The notes beneath the pieces are model-generated. The model was not told the origin of the DNA, did not search any database, and worked only from the letters and a program-made list of their open reading frames with translations. A program made the translations under genes and the position numbers. Of a stretch of DNA of 64,000 nucleotides, positions 1 to 7,221 are shown one piece after another. Every line of letters begins with the position of its first letter. The first letter of the stretch is position 1. Source of the DNA: Dermabacter sp. p3-SID358. GTDB taxonomy: Bacteria > Actinomycetota > Actinomycetes > Actinomycetales > Dermabacteraceae. The stretch spans positions 99,789 to 163,788 of the forward strand of contig NZ_JALXOZ010000003.1 in NCBI RefSeq assembly GCF_025147465.1, in the 5' to 3' direction.

Positions 1-59
1 CATTGAAGCCAGTGACGCACCATTGCTCACGAATGAGTTACGACTTGAAAGGAATTGCA

Positions 60-269
60 GTGCAAAGCACTAACGCCGGGGCCTCTCCGCTAAACACAGA
101 GCAGGCCGCCTATCACATCGGGGTAGCTGAAAACACACTTCGTTACTGGAGGAACTGTGGGCGCGGCCCAAAGAGCTACAAAGTGGGTCGCGCGGTCCGG
201 TATGACCGGGGCGACCTTGAAGCTTGGGTGGCCGCGCAGCGCGCGAACGCCGTTGGCGATGACCTTTAG
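60..269 (+). CDS. excisionase-family helix-turn-helix DNA-binding protein
   Basis: A small DNA-binding protein of the MerR-like/AlpA excisionase type (HTH_17), expected to direct excision or regulate the integrated element. The core runs from TEQAAYHIGVAENTLRYWR through the wing (GPKSYKVGRAVRYDRGDLEAWV), the classic excisionase pattern. I place the start at GTG 60, because GAAAGGA lies about seven bases upstream; this gives 69 residues. A TTG at 3 and an ATG at 33 are in frame but lack a good ribosome site. It is followed within 240 bp by a replication-type gene on the same strand. The family call is firm; the excision role is inferred from the attachment site 2 kb downstream. Confidence 0.75.
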   Translation: MQSTNAGASPLNTEQAAYHIGVAENTLRYWRNCGRGPKSYKVGRAVRYDRGDLEAWVAAQRANAVGDDL

Positions 270-505
270 ACCATGCAACAGGAAAGCCCCCATTACCCGG
301 CTGGCTGGCTAAGTAATGGGGGCACAATCTTTCGATCAGGAACCAACTCAATCATGCACACACGTTCACGCGCACGCCAACCCCGTGCGAACACACCGAC
401 CGACACGGGCGATCATTTACCACGCCCGCGGCTTTCCTCCGTCCCTGATTCACGAACTACGCCGCGCCGCCGTTGCACAGCGACAAATAGACACGGGCGA
501 TAACT

Positions 506-1297
506 TTGGCGCACCAATTCATCGCATGGGCACTACGCGCCGGGAAAACACCAACGGAAAAGCTCGCGCTCGCGGTCATTGCGGAAGCGGCCAACGCTGA
601 AACAAGGGAATGGGCTTTGTCTAGCGCTGAACTTGCCGAACGCATGGGCTACAGCCCCGAAAGCAGGGCCACGGTACGGAACGCCATTAAGTCACTCGAA
701 GAGGCCGGTCACATAAGCGTCCAGCGGCGCACCGATCCCAGCAACCCAAAGCGCAATTTGCCGAACAGGTACAGGGTCCACTACAACCCTGTCCTTGAAT
801 GGCCTCACCACGAAACCCGTAGAGGGGTGGGTCCTATTGACACCCAGGGTGGGACCTCACAACCCCTAGGGGTGGGTCCTGACAGCACCACTAACCAGGA
901 ACATAACCAGGAACATAACCAGGAACATACTTACACCCGCGATTCTTCCGAATCGACGGGACCGACCAGCAAAACCAATGACCCAATTTCAAAAGAGTTC
1001 GCGCGGTCCCCTGACCGCAAAGAACTTCGAAAGTACGTTCAGGAGTTAGGCCGGGCAAAGGCCGCAAAAGACTGCACGCGCTACGACAGCCTTCTAACGG
1101 CCTTCCACATGAAACTGGCACAATCCTTCAACCGTGATCCAAACATGGAGGCATGGGGCCTGGAAGACGGCTGGGACAGCATTCCCGCTCAATGCTCCAA
1201 GCCATACAACGCCGGGGCATGGCTAAACAAATACCTCAACGCATGGGCCAATGATGACGGCCCCCTCACATGGACACCAAAGCAAGCACAGGCGTAA
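506..1297 (+). CDS. winged-helix replication-initiator-like protein of the integrated element
   Basis: A 263-residue protein whose first 95 residues form a winged helix like those at the N terminus of phage O-type and actinobacterial plasmid replication proteins (KLALAVIAEAAN, SSAELAERMGYS, VRNAIKSLEEAGHISV, then NRYRVHYNP). A low-complexity linker follows, including three exact NQEH repeats encoded by a 12-nt tandem repeat, and then a C-terminal helical region (residues about 165-255) with no recognised enzyme motif. The start is TTG 506, because the frame closes upstream at a TAG (488) and no ATG precedes the conserved domain; the ribosome site is weak. Its place after the excisionase gene supports a replication or copy-control role for the element. 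The exact function is not established. Confidence 0.6.
   Translation: MAHQFIAWALRAGKTPTEKLALAVIAEAANAETREWALSSAELAERMGYSPESRATVRNAIKSLEEAGHISVQRRTDPSNPKRNLPNRYRVHYNPVLEWPHHETRRGVGPIDTQGGTSQPLGVGPDSTTNQEHNQEHNQEHTYTRDSSESTGPTSKTNDPISKEFARSPDRKELRKYVQELGRAKAAKDCTRYDSLLTAFHMKLAQSFNRDPNMEAWGLEDGWDSIPAQCSKPYNAGAWLNKYLNAWANDDGPLTWTPKQAQA
893..928 (+). repeat. 12-nt in-frame tandem repeat (three copies) in the replication gene
   Basis: Three exact copies of AACCAGGAACAT encode Asn-Gln-Glu-His three times in the linker of the replication-type protein. Copy-number change would keep the frame and only alter linker length. Confidence 0.9.
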
Positions 1298-1326
1298 CCA
1301 GCAACAAAGAACGAAAGGCGCGAACG

Positions 1327-1713
1327 ATGACCATTTTCAACACAACCATCGGGGACGGCATCCCAGCTACCAAGCCTGTAATACTCGAAACACACGAACG
1401 CGAACCCATCGACTTCCAAGTGACAGACGATCCTGATGTTGGCCTAATGTTCTTCATCGGAAACACCGCCCTCACTGAATCCGGCGCACGCCTACTAAGT
1501 GAGTCTCTCGCTTCCACGCTGTTCCACCTTGACGCGGATAGATGGACGGAAACGCTGAACGATGAGAACGATGACCCAGTTCGCTTGCTGAACGAGTGCC
1601 CCAGCGACTTACGCGCCGCGTTTGACGATGACGAAGACCCCCTGAATCGCTTGGTCAACGAATTGCCACCGCTCAATAGCGAGCCAGACGCAGAAAGCCT
1701 CGAAGCTTCCTAA
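1327..1713 (+). CDS. hypothetical acidic protein of the integrated element
   Basis: A 128-residue acidic protein that I do not recognise. The start is ATG 1327, preceded by GAAAGGCG; the longer frame from 1270 overlaps the replication gene and lacks a ribosome site. There is no signal peptide or membrane segment, and the C-terminal third is rich in Asp/Glu, Asn and Pro. It follows the replication gene by 29 bases and is probably co-transcribed. The segment ALTESGARLLSESLASTL suggests a helical fold. It may be a small accessory protein of the mobile element, but nothing in the sequence shows its job. Confidence 0.6.
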   Translation: MTIFNTTIGDGIPATKPVILETHEREPIDFQVTDDPDVGLMFFIGNTALTESGARLLSESLASTLFHLDADRWTETLNDENDDPVRLLNECPSDLRAAFDDDEDPLNRLVNELPPLNSEPDAESLEAS

Positions 1714-1830
1714 CAACCGAACAGCCAAGACAGCCAACCCCATCCAAGCAAGGCTCGCCGCTTCCAAAAGTAAGCGGGCCTCATTGCTCCCTGACCGTCA
1801 CGCCGAACGGCAACATTCCCCCTGAATCGA

Positions 1831-1875
1831 ACACCGACCCCATGCAACCCGCGAGCGCACACCGACCCCATGCAA
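1831..1875 (+). repeat. 17-bp direct repeat (two copies, 28-bp period) in the element's terminal non-coding region
   Basis: ACACCGACCCCATGCAA occurs at 1831-1847 and again exactly at 1859-1875. It lies in the 440-bp gene-free stretch between the last element gene and the attachment site. Directly repeated short sites near att sequences often serve as integrase arm sites, and iterons look similar; which applies here is unknown. I see no gene in 1714-2155. A further short duplication (TACGCAGT twice, near 2035-2055) lies close to the tRNA fragment. Confidence 0.6.
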
Positions 1876-2155
1876 ACACCACCGTCACGTTCACCCGCCC
1901 GAAAGCGGCTACCCGTCAAATAGGGCATGAGTTTTCAACCTATGAAACGACCTTCAACATCGTGCAACCGAACACGCGCGCGTTTTCATCATCAGGTAAT
2001 ACCAGTGATGACCAGGTAATTCGCACTGTTGCCGGTACGCAGTCAGTACGCAGTAGCGCCGCGTCACGCCATAAAACGCCATAAATCACCATTGCTCGAA
2101 TAGTGCTCGCACCAGCGGAAACGTTGAGATGGCCCAGGCTATCGAAACGTCTGTT

Positions 2156-2202
2156 TCTGCTTTGCAAGCAGGGGGTTACGGGTTCGAGTCCCGTTAGCTC
2201 CA
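2156..2202 (+). other. attachment site: 3' half of a tRNA-Ala(UGC) gene
   Basis: The segment contains an anticodon stem (TCTGC/GCAGG) around a TTTGCAA loop with anticodon TGC, a T arm with the conserved GGTTCGAGTCC, and an acceptor 3' strand ending GCTCCA. No D arm or 5' acceptor strand can be found upstream. It is therefore a partial tRNA gene, as produced when an element integrates within the tRNA. The intact tRNA should sit at the opposite end of the element, outside this window. Confidence 0.8.
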
Positions 2203-2208
2203 CACATA

Positions 2209-2242
2209 AAACCCCAGGACGGCTAGATCCGGCCTGGGGTTT
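2209..2242 (+). terminator. Rho-independent terminator just after the tRNA fragment
   Basis: A perfect 10-bp stem (AAACCCCAGG / CCTGGGGTTT) closes a 14-base loop and is followed by TTC. It is placed like the native terminator of the tRNA gene. Confidence 0.75.
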
Positions 2243-2282
2243 CTTCATGCCCTGATGCGCGTGACCGGTGGTGCCAAACCGA

Positions 2283-2371
2283 GGTGGTAAATCCCCGGAA
2301 ATGGGGTGGCAAATCCCCGCGCTGAGGGTGGCGAATCCCCGGAAATGGGGTGGCAAATCCTCGCGTTTCGG
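2283..2371 (+). repeat. 22-bp tandem repeat, four copies in a 44-bp higher-order pattern
   Basis: Four consecutive units begin GGTGGYRAATCC. Units 1 and 3 end CCCCGGAAATGG, whereas units 2 and 4 carry CCCGCG or CTCGCG, giving an alternating 44-bp period. A degenerate unit (GGTGGTGCCAAACCGA) precedes them at 2268. Multiple short repeats of this look occur at the ends of some IS21-type elements, but no transposase is present. Confidence 0.8.
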
Positions 2372-2427
2372 AGCTATCCGCTCCAGGATCCCCCGATGAG
2401 CTGGCATTTTGGGTAGGAGCATCAAAA

Positions 2428-2444
2428 CATCATGATCATTGATG
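2428..2444. promoter_or_regulatory. palindromic operator-like site upstream of vapB
   Basis: CATCA-TGATCAT-TGATG forms an interrupted inverted repeat with a palindromic TGATCA core, 13 bases before the antitoxin start. VapB-type antitoxins usually bind such palindromes to autorepress their operon; the assignment is by position. Confidence 0.5.
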
Positions 2445-2457
2445 CTATGATGCGTGC

Positions 2458-2709
2458 ATGCGGACGACACTTACACTTGACCCCGACGTATCCTCGCTAC
2501 TCGAGCGTGAAATGGCGAATCGGAAGCTTCCCTTTAAGCAGGTTGTGAACGATGCAATCCGCAAGGGGCTAGGAGTTAGCTCGCCGGCGGACTTTACGTT
2601 TGCTCGCTACGAGATGGGACAACCGCGTGTCGACCTCACGCATGCAACCCGAATTGCGGCGGATCTAGAGGACGAGGCCCTCGCTGCAAAGTTGTCCGAG
2701 GGCCGCTGA
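2458..2709 (+). CDS. vapB: VapB-family ribbon-helix-helix antitoxin
   Basis: An 83-residue antitoxin expected to neutralise the adjacent PIN-domain toxin and repress the operon. The N terminus (MRTTLTLDPDVSSLLE ... VVNDAIRKGL) is a typical ribbon-helix-helix: one strand followed by two helices. The C-terminal tail (residues about 45-83) would wrap the toxin. Its TGA stop overlaps the toxin ATG by one base, the usual translational coupling for such pairs. A palindrome precedes the start. The pair lies immediately beyond the attachment scar of the integrated element, so it may be an independent acquisition. The family is clear; the subfamily designation is by partner. Confidence 0.85.
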   Translation: MRTTLTLDPDVSSLLEREMANRKLPFKQVVNDAIRKGLGVSSPADFTFARYEMGQPRVDLTHATRIAADLEDEALAAKLSEGR

Positions 2710-3140
2710 TGCTCATTGTTGACACGAATGTGCTGGTCTATGCCGTAAATGTAGACGCAAGGCAACACGAAGCTAGCCATACATGGCTTTCGGAGCAGCT
2801 CCGTAGCGGGACAGAAGTCGTCGGTATGCCGTGGATGTCGCTCCTGGGCTTTGTGCGCATCTGCACTCATGCCCGTATCCTCGGCCGCCCAATCACGCCA
2901 GAGCAAGCAATGGCTCTGCTCAATGCATGGATCTCTCATCCCAGGGTCGTCACTCCAGAGCCCTCGGTTCGGCACGGGGCACTTCTTTCCGGCCTACTCG
3001 CGGAGGCAGGAGCGGCGGGGAACCTGACGAACGATGCCCATCTCGCCGCACTGGCGCTTGAGTACGGCGCCACCATGGTCACGTTTGATCGTGACTTCGC
3101 ACGGTTTGGCGTCCGCGTTCACGTCCCGACGGTCCAGTGA
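2709..3140 (+). CDS. vapC: VapC-family PIN-domain toxin ribonuclease
   Basis: A 143-residue PIN-domain protein, probably an endoribonuclease toxin inhibited by the upstream antitoxin. The acidic metal-binding residues are visible: D5 in LIVDTNVLVYA, D109 in NLTNDAHLAALA, and D127/D129 in VTFDRDFARF, the normal PIN order. Length is standard for VapC. The region around residues 41-50 (PWMSLLGFVR) matches the VapC subgroup that carries SLLGF-type sequence here. It shares one base with the vapB stop, so translation is coupled. No truncation is seen. The RNA target cannot be read from sequence. Confidence 0.9.
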   Translation: MLIVDTNVLVYAVNVDARQHEASHTWLSEQLRSGTEVVGMPWMSLLGFVRICTHARILGRPITPEQAMALLNAWISHPRVVTPEPSVRHGALLSGLLAEAGAAGNLTNDAHLAALALEYGATMVTFDRDFARFGVRVHVPTVQ

Positions 3141-3169
3141 CCGCGGGTTGCGTCTAGAAGTAGTCGCGC

Positions 3170-4432
3170 TTAGAAGTAGGTCACGCACCACGGCTCGCGG
3201 CGGCGCTGCAGGAGGATGCCGAGCTTGTCGACCGCATCCTCGTCACCGCGCACCCAGCCCACCGTTTCGAGGGCCTGGATGTTGACGCCGCCAAGGAGAG
3301 TCGAGCCGAGAGCCGGAACATCGATCTCCACTTGCGGATCTCCCTCGTAGGGCTCGCACGTGCCCTTGCCATCTTTCACGGTGAGGCGCCAGGTGCCGTC
3401 GGCAAACCCCATCGAGTCCACGACGCGGAAGGTGACGTCGCCCTCGGTGTAGTAGTTGCGGGCTTCGAGCAGCGCGGCCGGGTCGATCACGCGCAGCCAC
3501 AGGAAGTCGTTGTGCTCGTTGATCTGGTAGCGGCGGCGATCGGCGAGGGCCCAGGGCAGGTGCTCGTCGTTGCGGGCGTTGTTGAAGCGCACGCGGCGCA
3601 CGAGGTCGAGGGAGCCGAGGAACGCCCACATCGCGATGCTCGCGTCGGTGTTGCAGGGGACGAAGTCGATCACGTCGAGGGCGCCGCCGCGGCTTTCGAG
3701 GCGCCACGTCGCGTAGCCGTCGAGCTCGCCCTTCTCGTTCCAGTGGCCGATCGCGCGGGTCTTGTTGTTGGGCTCGCGCGTGGGCTTGTCGATCGAGCCG
3801 TTGCGGATCTCCATTTCGGGCGCGCAGCGGTTGATCGAGCCTGTTTGGCGCGCGTGGAACTTATCGAACACGAAGCGGGAGGCTTCGGCGAGCTGGGTGA
3901 CGTCGATGTATTCGCACGTGCCGGTGACGGGCGCGGAAACGCTAAAGCCTGAGCCGGCATGCAGCTCAACCGACGTGCTAAAGATTGCGGGACCGAAACC
4001 GAAGCGCCCGTAGATCGCGGCCTCGGTCGCGGTGAGGGCGGCAACGGCGAGGCCCTTCTTCTTCGCCTCGGCGAGGGACTCGGTCATGAGGGTCGTTGCG
4101 ATGCCCTGGCGGCGGTGGGAAGCGAGAACGGTGACTTCGCTGATCTGGTGGCAGTCGATGACCTTGCCGCCCACGTTGAGTTCGCCCGTGTAATCCATGA
4201 AGGTCGCAACGGGAACATCCTTGCCGAGGCCATACTTGCGACGGTCGTCGTCGAGAACCGTGCGGGCGGTCGCCTTGCGTTCCGCGTCGATTTTCAGTTG
4301 GTGTTCGAGGAATTTCTGCGAGGGGTAGGGGTCGTGGAATCCCTGCTGGACGGCGGTGAGCCAGGCGGGATACCAGGGGTGGTCGTCGGGATTCGAGCTC
4401 GTGACGTGATGGGTTTCATATTTGAGATTCAC
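3170..4432 (-). CDS. Eis-like GNAT N-acetyltransferase
   Basis: A 420-residue cytosolic acetyltransferase of the Eis family, which uses acetyl-CoA to modify amines; mycobacterial Eis acetylates aminoglycosides and protein lysines. The GNAT acetyl-CoA loop is visible near residues 98-115 (VTVLASHRRQGIATTLM), followed by AAIYGRFGFGPA. A second GNAT-like half and a C-terminal SCP2-like domain (TWRLTVKDGKG ... LGILLQRRREPWCVTYF) complete the three-domain layout, and the protein ends in Phe as Eis does. I place the start at GTG 4432, because the frame extends far upstream only through the oppositely oriented ABC-F gene. No ribosome site is obvious, so the mRNA may be leaderless. It diverges from the ABC-F gene across 58 bases. 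Confidence 0.85.
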   Translation of the reverse strand: MNLKYETHHVTSSNPDDHPWYPAWLTAVQQGFHDPYPSQKFLEHQLKIDAERKATARTVLDDDRRKYGLGKDVPVATFMDYTGELNVGGKVIDCHQISEVTVLASHRRQGIATTLMTESLAEAKKKGLAVAALTATEAAIYGRFGFGPAIFSTSVELHAGSGFSVSAPVTGTCEYIDVTQLAEASRFVFDKFHARQTGSINRCAPEMEIRNGSIDKPTREPNNKTRAIGHWNEKGELDGYATWRLESRGGALDVIDFVPCNTDASIAMWAFLGSLDLVRRVRFNNARNDEHLPWALADRRRYQINEHNDFLWLRVIDPAALLEARNYYTEGDVTFRVVDSMGFADGTWRLTVKDGKGTCEPYEGDPQVEIDVPALGSTLLGGVNIQALETVGWVRGDEDAVDKLGILLQRRREPWCVTYF

Positions 4433-4490
4433 GCGAGTGACACTAGCAAAGTAGAGTTTGGAGGATCTGAGCCAAAGAACGGGAGGTGTC

Positions 4491-6143
4491 ATGGCTGCTC
4501 TAGTTTTCGATTCCGTCTCGTTCTCGTTCTCCTCGCGCCCGCTTCTCGAGCGCGTGAGCTTTCGCTTGGGGGCGGGGGAGCGCGCGTGCCTCGTGGGGCC
4601 GAACGGGTGCGGCAAAACCACTCTGCTTCGGCTTGCGCTCGGGGAGCTCTCGCCCGAAGGTGGCGCGGTCACGTGGGAAGGAATGGGGTCCGACGCTTGC
4701 CAGCCTCCGTCGGCAGAAAACTTCACGGGGCGCGTAAGCGAGTATTTCGATGAGTCACTCGCGCCCGTTCGTGCCCTTTCTGCGAGATTCGAGCAGGTCA
4801 CGGCGCACATGGCGCAAGCTGCGGGTGAAAGCTCGGGTGATGAGCGCGAGTATGACGCGCTGCTCGCGGAGATGACCGCGCGCGATGTGTGGTCGCTTGA
4901 GTCGCGCATCGATGAAGTGCTTGCGGGGCTTGGCCTTGCGATGCTCGCCGGGGAGGGCCGCGAACGTGATGTGGCAACACTTTCCCCAGGCCAGCGGGGG
5001 AGGCTTCCGCTTGCGGCGATGCTCATCGCGCGGCCCGAGGCGCTCATACTCGACGAGCCTACGAACCATCTCGACGCCGAGGGCTTAGCCTTCCTTGCGC
5101 GCACCGTGCGCCAGTGGGAGGGGCCGGTGCTCATGTCGAGCCACGACCGCGCGTTCATCGAGGACACTGCCACGGCGATCTACGACCTCGACGTTGCGAC
5201 GTGGCAGGCGCTCGCAACGGCCGAGGGACACGAGCTTCACGGTGTGTATCGCACCTCGGGCTCGTATTCGAAGTTCCTCGAGGCGAAGCACAAGGCCCGA
5301 AAGGCGCATGCGCAGATTCACGCGGCGCAGCAAAGCGAGAAGCGAGAGATTGGCGAGCACCGCCAAGCGGCGGGGGCGATCGCGAGCGGAGGGGTGCGTC
5401 TCGCAGAGGCGAGCGGTATGGCAAAGAAGTTCTTTGCCGATCGCGCGCAAGCCACTTCAACTCGGCGCACGCGCAACGACGACAAAAAGCTTGAGGCGCT
5501 TGAGGAGCGAGAGGTGCGTCGGCCCCGTTCTTACGACTTGACGTTCCCGCTCGCGCCCGCGCAGAACGCCGCTGGCCTTGCCCTTTCCACACGCGCTGCC
5601 GCCGTTGAAGGGCGCTTGGCGCCGCTCACCCTCGACTTGTCTCGCGGCGAACACTTGCTCATCACGGGCGGTAACGGCGCCGGCAAATCAACGCTCCTCA
5701 CCTGGATTGCCACGGGTGAGCCGCCAGAGGGCGCGAGTGCCCACGGTTCCGTGTCGTGTGACCGGCCCGTGGGATTCGTGCCGCAACGCTTGCCACGCCT
5801 GGGCGATCCAGGCTTCACGCGCGAAGTGTGGACCGAGGGGGTCGGGGAGCGCGGATCGGGAATGCTGCACCCCTCCATGTGGCGCACGCGCGTCGACGAG
5901 CTCTCTGCGGGAAATCAACGCCGTGCGCAGCTCGCCCTCGCGCTTCACGAGGCGCCGTCGTTCCTCGTCATTGATGAACCCACCAACTTCCTCGATCTCG
6001 CCACGGTTGAGGCGCTCGAGCAGGCCTTCAATGAATGGACGGGGACCCTCATCATTGCGAGCCACGACCGCTGGCTCATTGAGCATTGGGTTGGGCGGCG
6101 GCTCACTCTCGCGCCCTCGCCCGTTTTTGGTGTTACCGAGTGA
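4491..6143 (+). CDS. ABC-F family ATPase (ribosome-protection or translation-factor type)
   Basis: A 550-residue protein with two fused nucleotide-binding domains and no membrane segments, the ABC-F layout. NBD1 has Walker A GPNGCGKT (36-43), signature LSPGQRG (about 163) and Walker B LILDEPTNHLD (about 185). An Arg/Lys/Ala-rich linker with coiled-coil character follows (about 255-345). NBD2 has GGNGAGKST (about 392), LSAGNQRR (about 469) and FLVIDEPTNFLD (about 493). Relatives act on the ribosome and some confer macrolide-, lincosamide- or pleuromutilin-type resistance; the antibiotic range cannot be inferred here. The start is ATG 4491 with GGGAGG upstream. The divergent Eis-like gene suggests a small antibiotic-tolerance pair. 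Confidence 0.88.
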   Translation: MAALVFDSVSFSFSSRPLLERVSFRLGAGERACLVGPNGCGKTTLLRLALGELSPEGGAVTWEGMGSDACQPPSAENFTGRVSEYFDESLAPVRALSARFEQVTAHMAQAAGESSGDEREYDALLAEMTARDVWSLESRIDEVLAGLGLAMLAGEGRERDVATLSPGQRGRLPLAAMLIARPEALILDEPTNHLDAEGLAFLARTVRQWEGPVLMSSHDRAFIEDTATAIYDLDVATWQALATAEGHELHGVYRTSGSYSKFLEAKHKARKAHAQIHAAQQSEKREIGEHRQAAGAIASGGVRLAEASGMAKKFFADRAQATSTRRTRNDDKKLEALEEREVRRPRSYDLTFPLAPAQNAAGLALSTRAAAVEGRLAPLTLDLSRGEHLLITGGNGAGKSTLLTWIATGEPPEGASAHGSVSCDRPVGFVPQRLPRLGDPGFTREVWTEGVGERGSGMLHPSMWRTRVDELSAGNQRRAQLALALHEAPSFLVIDEPTNFLDLATVEALEQAFNEWTGTLIIASHDRWLIEHWVGRRLTLAPSPVFGVTE

Positions 6144-6264
6144 AGGCCTGGCGGAGCTGTGCCGGGTGAAAGTGGTGAAAAATCGCCGTGTCGAGGCCGT
6201 ATTTGGGCCTAACCGGGTCGTTTTTCACCACCTCGGCCACAGCCGCTCCGAAAGGAACCTGAGT

Positions 6265-6642
6265 TTAGGGACGCCAGAAGGTCGTGACGTCTTTTTTCGT
6301 CGCGAGCTGGTAGTCGATGAACTCCGCGAGCAGCTCATAGTCGAAGGGTTTGCTCCACGGCTGGCGGGCGAGCATCGCGGTGCGGTCGGTGTCGCGCTCA
6401 TCCATGAAGGTAGCGAAATGGTCCATCGTTGCCTTCTCGGGAGACACGGACATATGCATCTTCGCCGCCGAGAACCCCACGATGAACGTGCCGTGATGCG
6501 TGAACATGGGCGTGCTCCACGCAATGCGCATCTCGAGCTCAGGGTACGTCGCTTGCACCCAATCGAGAACCTCCACCATGCGCTCGCGTTCGGCGCCGTC
6601 GGGGATGGTGTCGAGGAACTCGTCCAACGTCCTGATCGTCAT
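6265..6642 (-). CDS. DUF1801 / YdhG-like protein
   Basis: A 125-residue protein of the DUF1801 (YdhG/iron-chaperone-like) family. The diagnostic core is MRIAWSTPMFTHHGTFIVGFSAAKMHMSVSP-type sequence (residues about 38-67), which resembles the ligand-binding alpha/beta fold of this family. Relatives include frataxin-like Fra of Bacillus, but most members have no proven function. The gene is convergent with the ABC-F gene, with 121 bases between them that contain no further gene. The start is ATG 6642. Family membership is fairly firm; an iron role is only by homology. Confidence 0.7.
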   Translation of the reverse strand: MTIRTLDEFLDTIPDGAERERMVEVLDWVQATYPELEMRIAWSTPMFTHHGTFIVGFSAAKMHMSVSPEKATMDHFATFMDERDTDRTAMLARQPWSKPFDYELLAEFIDYQLATKKDVTTFWRP

Positions 6643-6783
6643 GACCTCACCCTAGCCGTCAGGGCGAAAAAGAGACATACGGGGGATGAGTAGCATTATT
6701 GGAGCCACGGCTTGGCAGGAGCCTTGGGAAGTGGCAATTCCTAGAATCATCGTTGACAATTCATTCCTGCGAGGAGGGAAAGC

Positions 6784-7206
6784 ATGAATGCACCAAGTGT
6801 GCTGTTTGTGTGCGTGAAAAATGGCGGCAAGAGCCAAATGGCGGCGGCGCTTATGCGTCACTATGCGCACGATGCGATCGAGGTGCATTCAGCGGGCACG
6901 AAGCCGGGAGCGACGCTTAATGAAGCCTCTCGTGTGAGCGTGGCAAGCGTCGGAGGAAATTTCGACGGTGAATTCCCGAAACCGATCGACCCAGGCATCC
7001 TGCGCGCCGCGGATCGCACCATCATCGTGGGAGGTGACGCGCGCGTGGAACCGATCGAGGGTATGCGCGGCACGATCGAAAAGTGGGAGATCGATGAGCC
7101 ATCGCTTCGTGGCATCGAGGGGGAGGAGCGCATGACCCTCATTCGCGACGATATCGATCGCCGCGTTCGCGCCCTCTTGGCCGAGCTCACCTCGAACCCG
7201 AACTAG
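6784..7206 (+). CDS. arsC: arsenate reductase / arsenate-mycothiol transferase, LMW-PTP fold (copy 1)
   Basis: A 140-residue arsenate-detoxifying protein with the low-molecular-weight tyrosine-phosphatase fold. The phosphate loop is at residues 10-17: VLFVCVKNGGKSQMAAAL, with nucleophile Cys10. The position normally occupied by Arg in CX5R is Lys16. The downstream WEIDEPSLRG carries the general-acid loop. Only one cysteine is present, which excludes the intramolecular disulfide cascade of pI258 ArsC and points to an external thiol such as mycothiol. GGAGGGAAAGC precedes ATG 6784. The next gene, an Acr3 arsenite exporter, starts 15 bases later, so the two form a reduce-and-export operon. A near-identical copy lies at 19992. 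Confidence 0.88.
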   Translation: MNAPSVLFVCVKNGGKSQMAAALMRHYAHDAIEVHSAGTKPGATLNEASRVSVASVGGNFDGEFPKPIDPGILRAADRTIIVGGDARVEPIEGMRGTIEKWEIDEPSLRGIEGEERMTLIRDDIDRRVRALLAELTSNPN

Positions 7207-7221
7207 CCGAAAGGAACAACC

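Larger units (their letters stand above)
1..2202. mobile_element. right-hand end of an integrated element ending in a tRNA-Ala 3' fragment
   Basis: The first 2.2 kb hold an excisionase-like HTH protein, a phage/plasmid-type replication protein and an unknown gene, all on the plus strand. They are followed by about 440 bp without genes and then by the 3' end of a tRNA-Ala gene with no matching 5' half. This is the usual architecture of an actinobacterial integrative element inserted into the 3' end of a tRNA gene. No integrase is visible, so it must lie beyond the left edge or be lost. The left boundary is outside the window. Seen: the genes and the tRNA fragment. Inferred: that they form one element. 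Confidence 0.65.

Noticed and set aside
1842..2084. Plus-strand frame of 80 codons in the element's terminal region
   Set aside because: It covers the direct repeats, has no ribosome site and shows no coding-type codon bias.
2283..2371. Possible CRISPR array
   Set aside because: The units are contiguous with no unique spacers, and no cas gene is present.
1940..2470. Minus-strand frame of 176 codons across the attachment site containing ELTGLEPVTPCLQ
   Set aside because: The peptide is the well-known artefact of translating a tRNA gene backwards. The frame also crosses the terminator and the tandem repeat and has no ribosome site.
4433..5173. N-terminal extension of the Eis-like protein
   Set aside because: The extra 247 residues are the antisense of the ABC-F gene and match no acetyltransferase part. 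The conserved protein begins near 4432.
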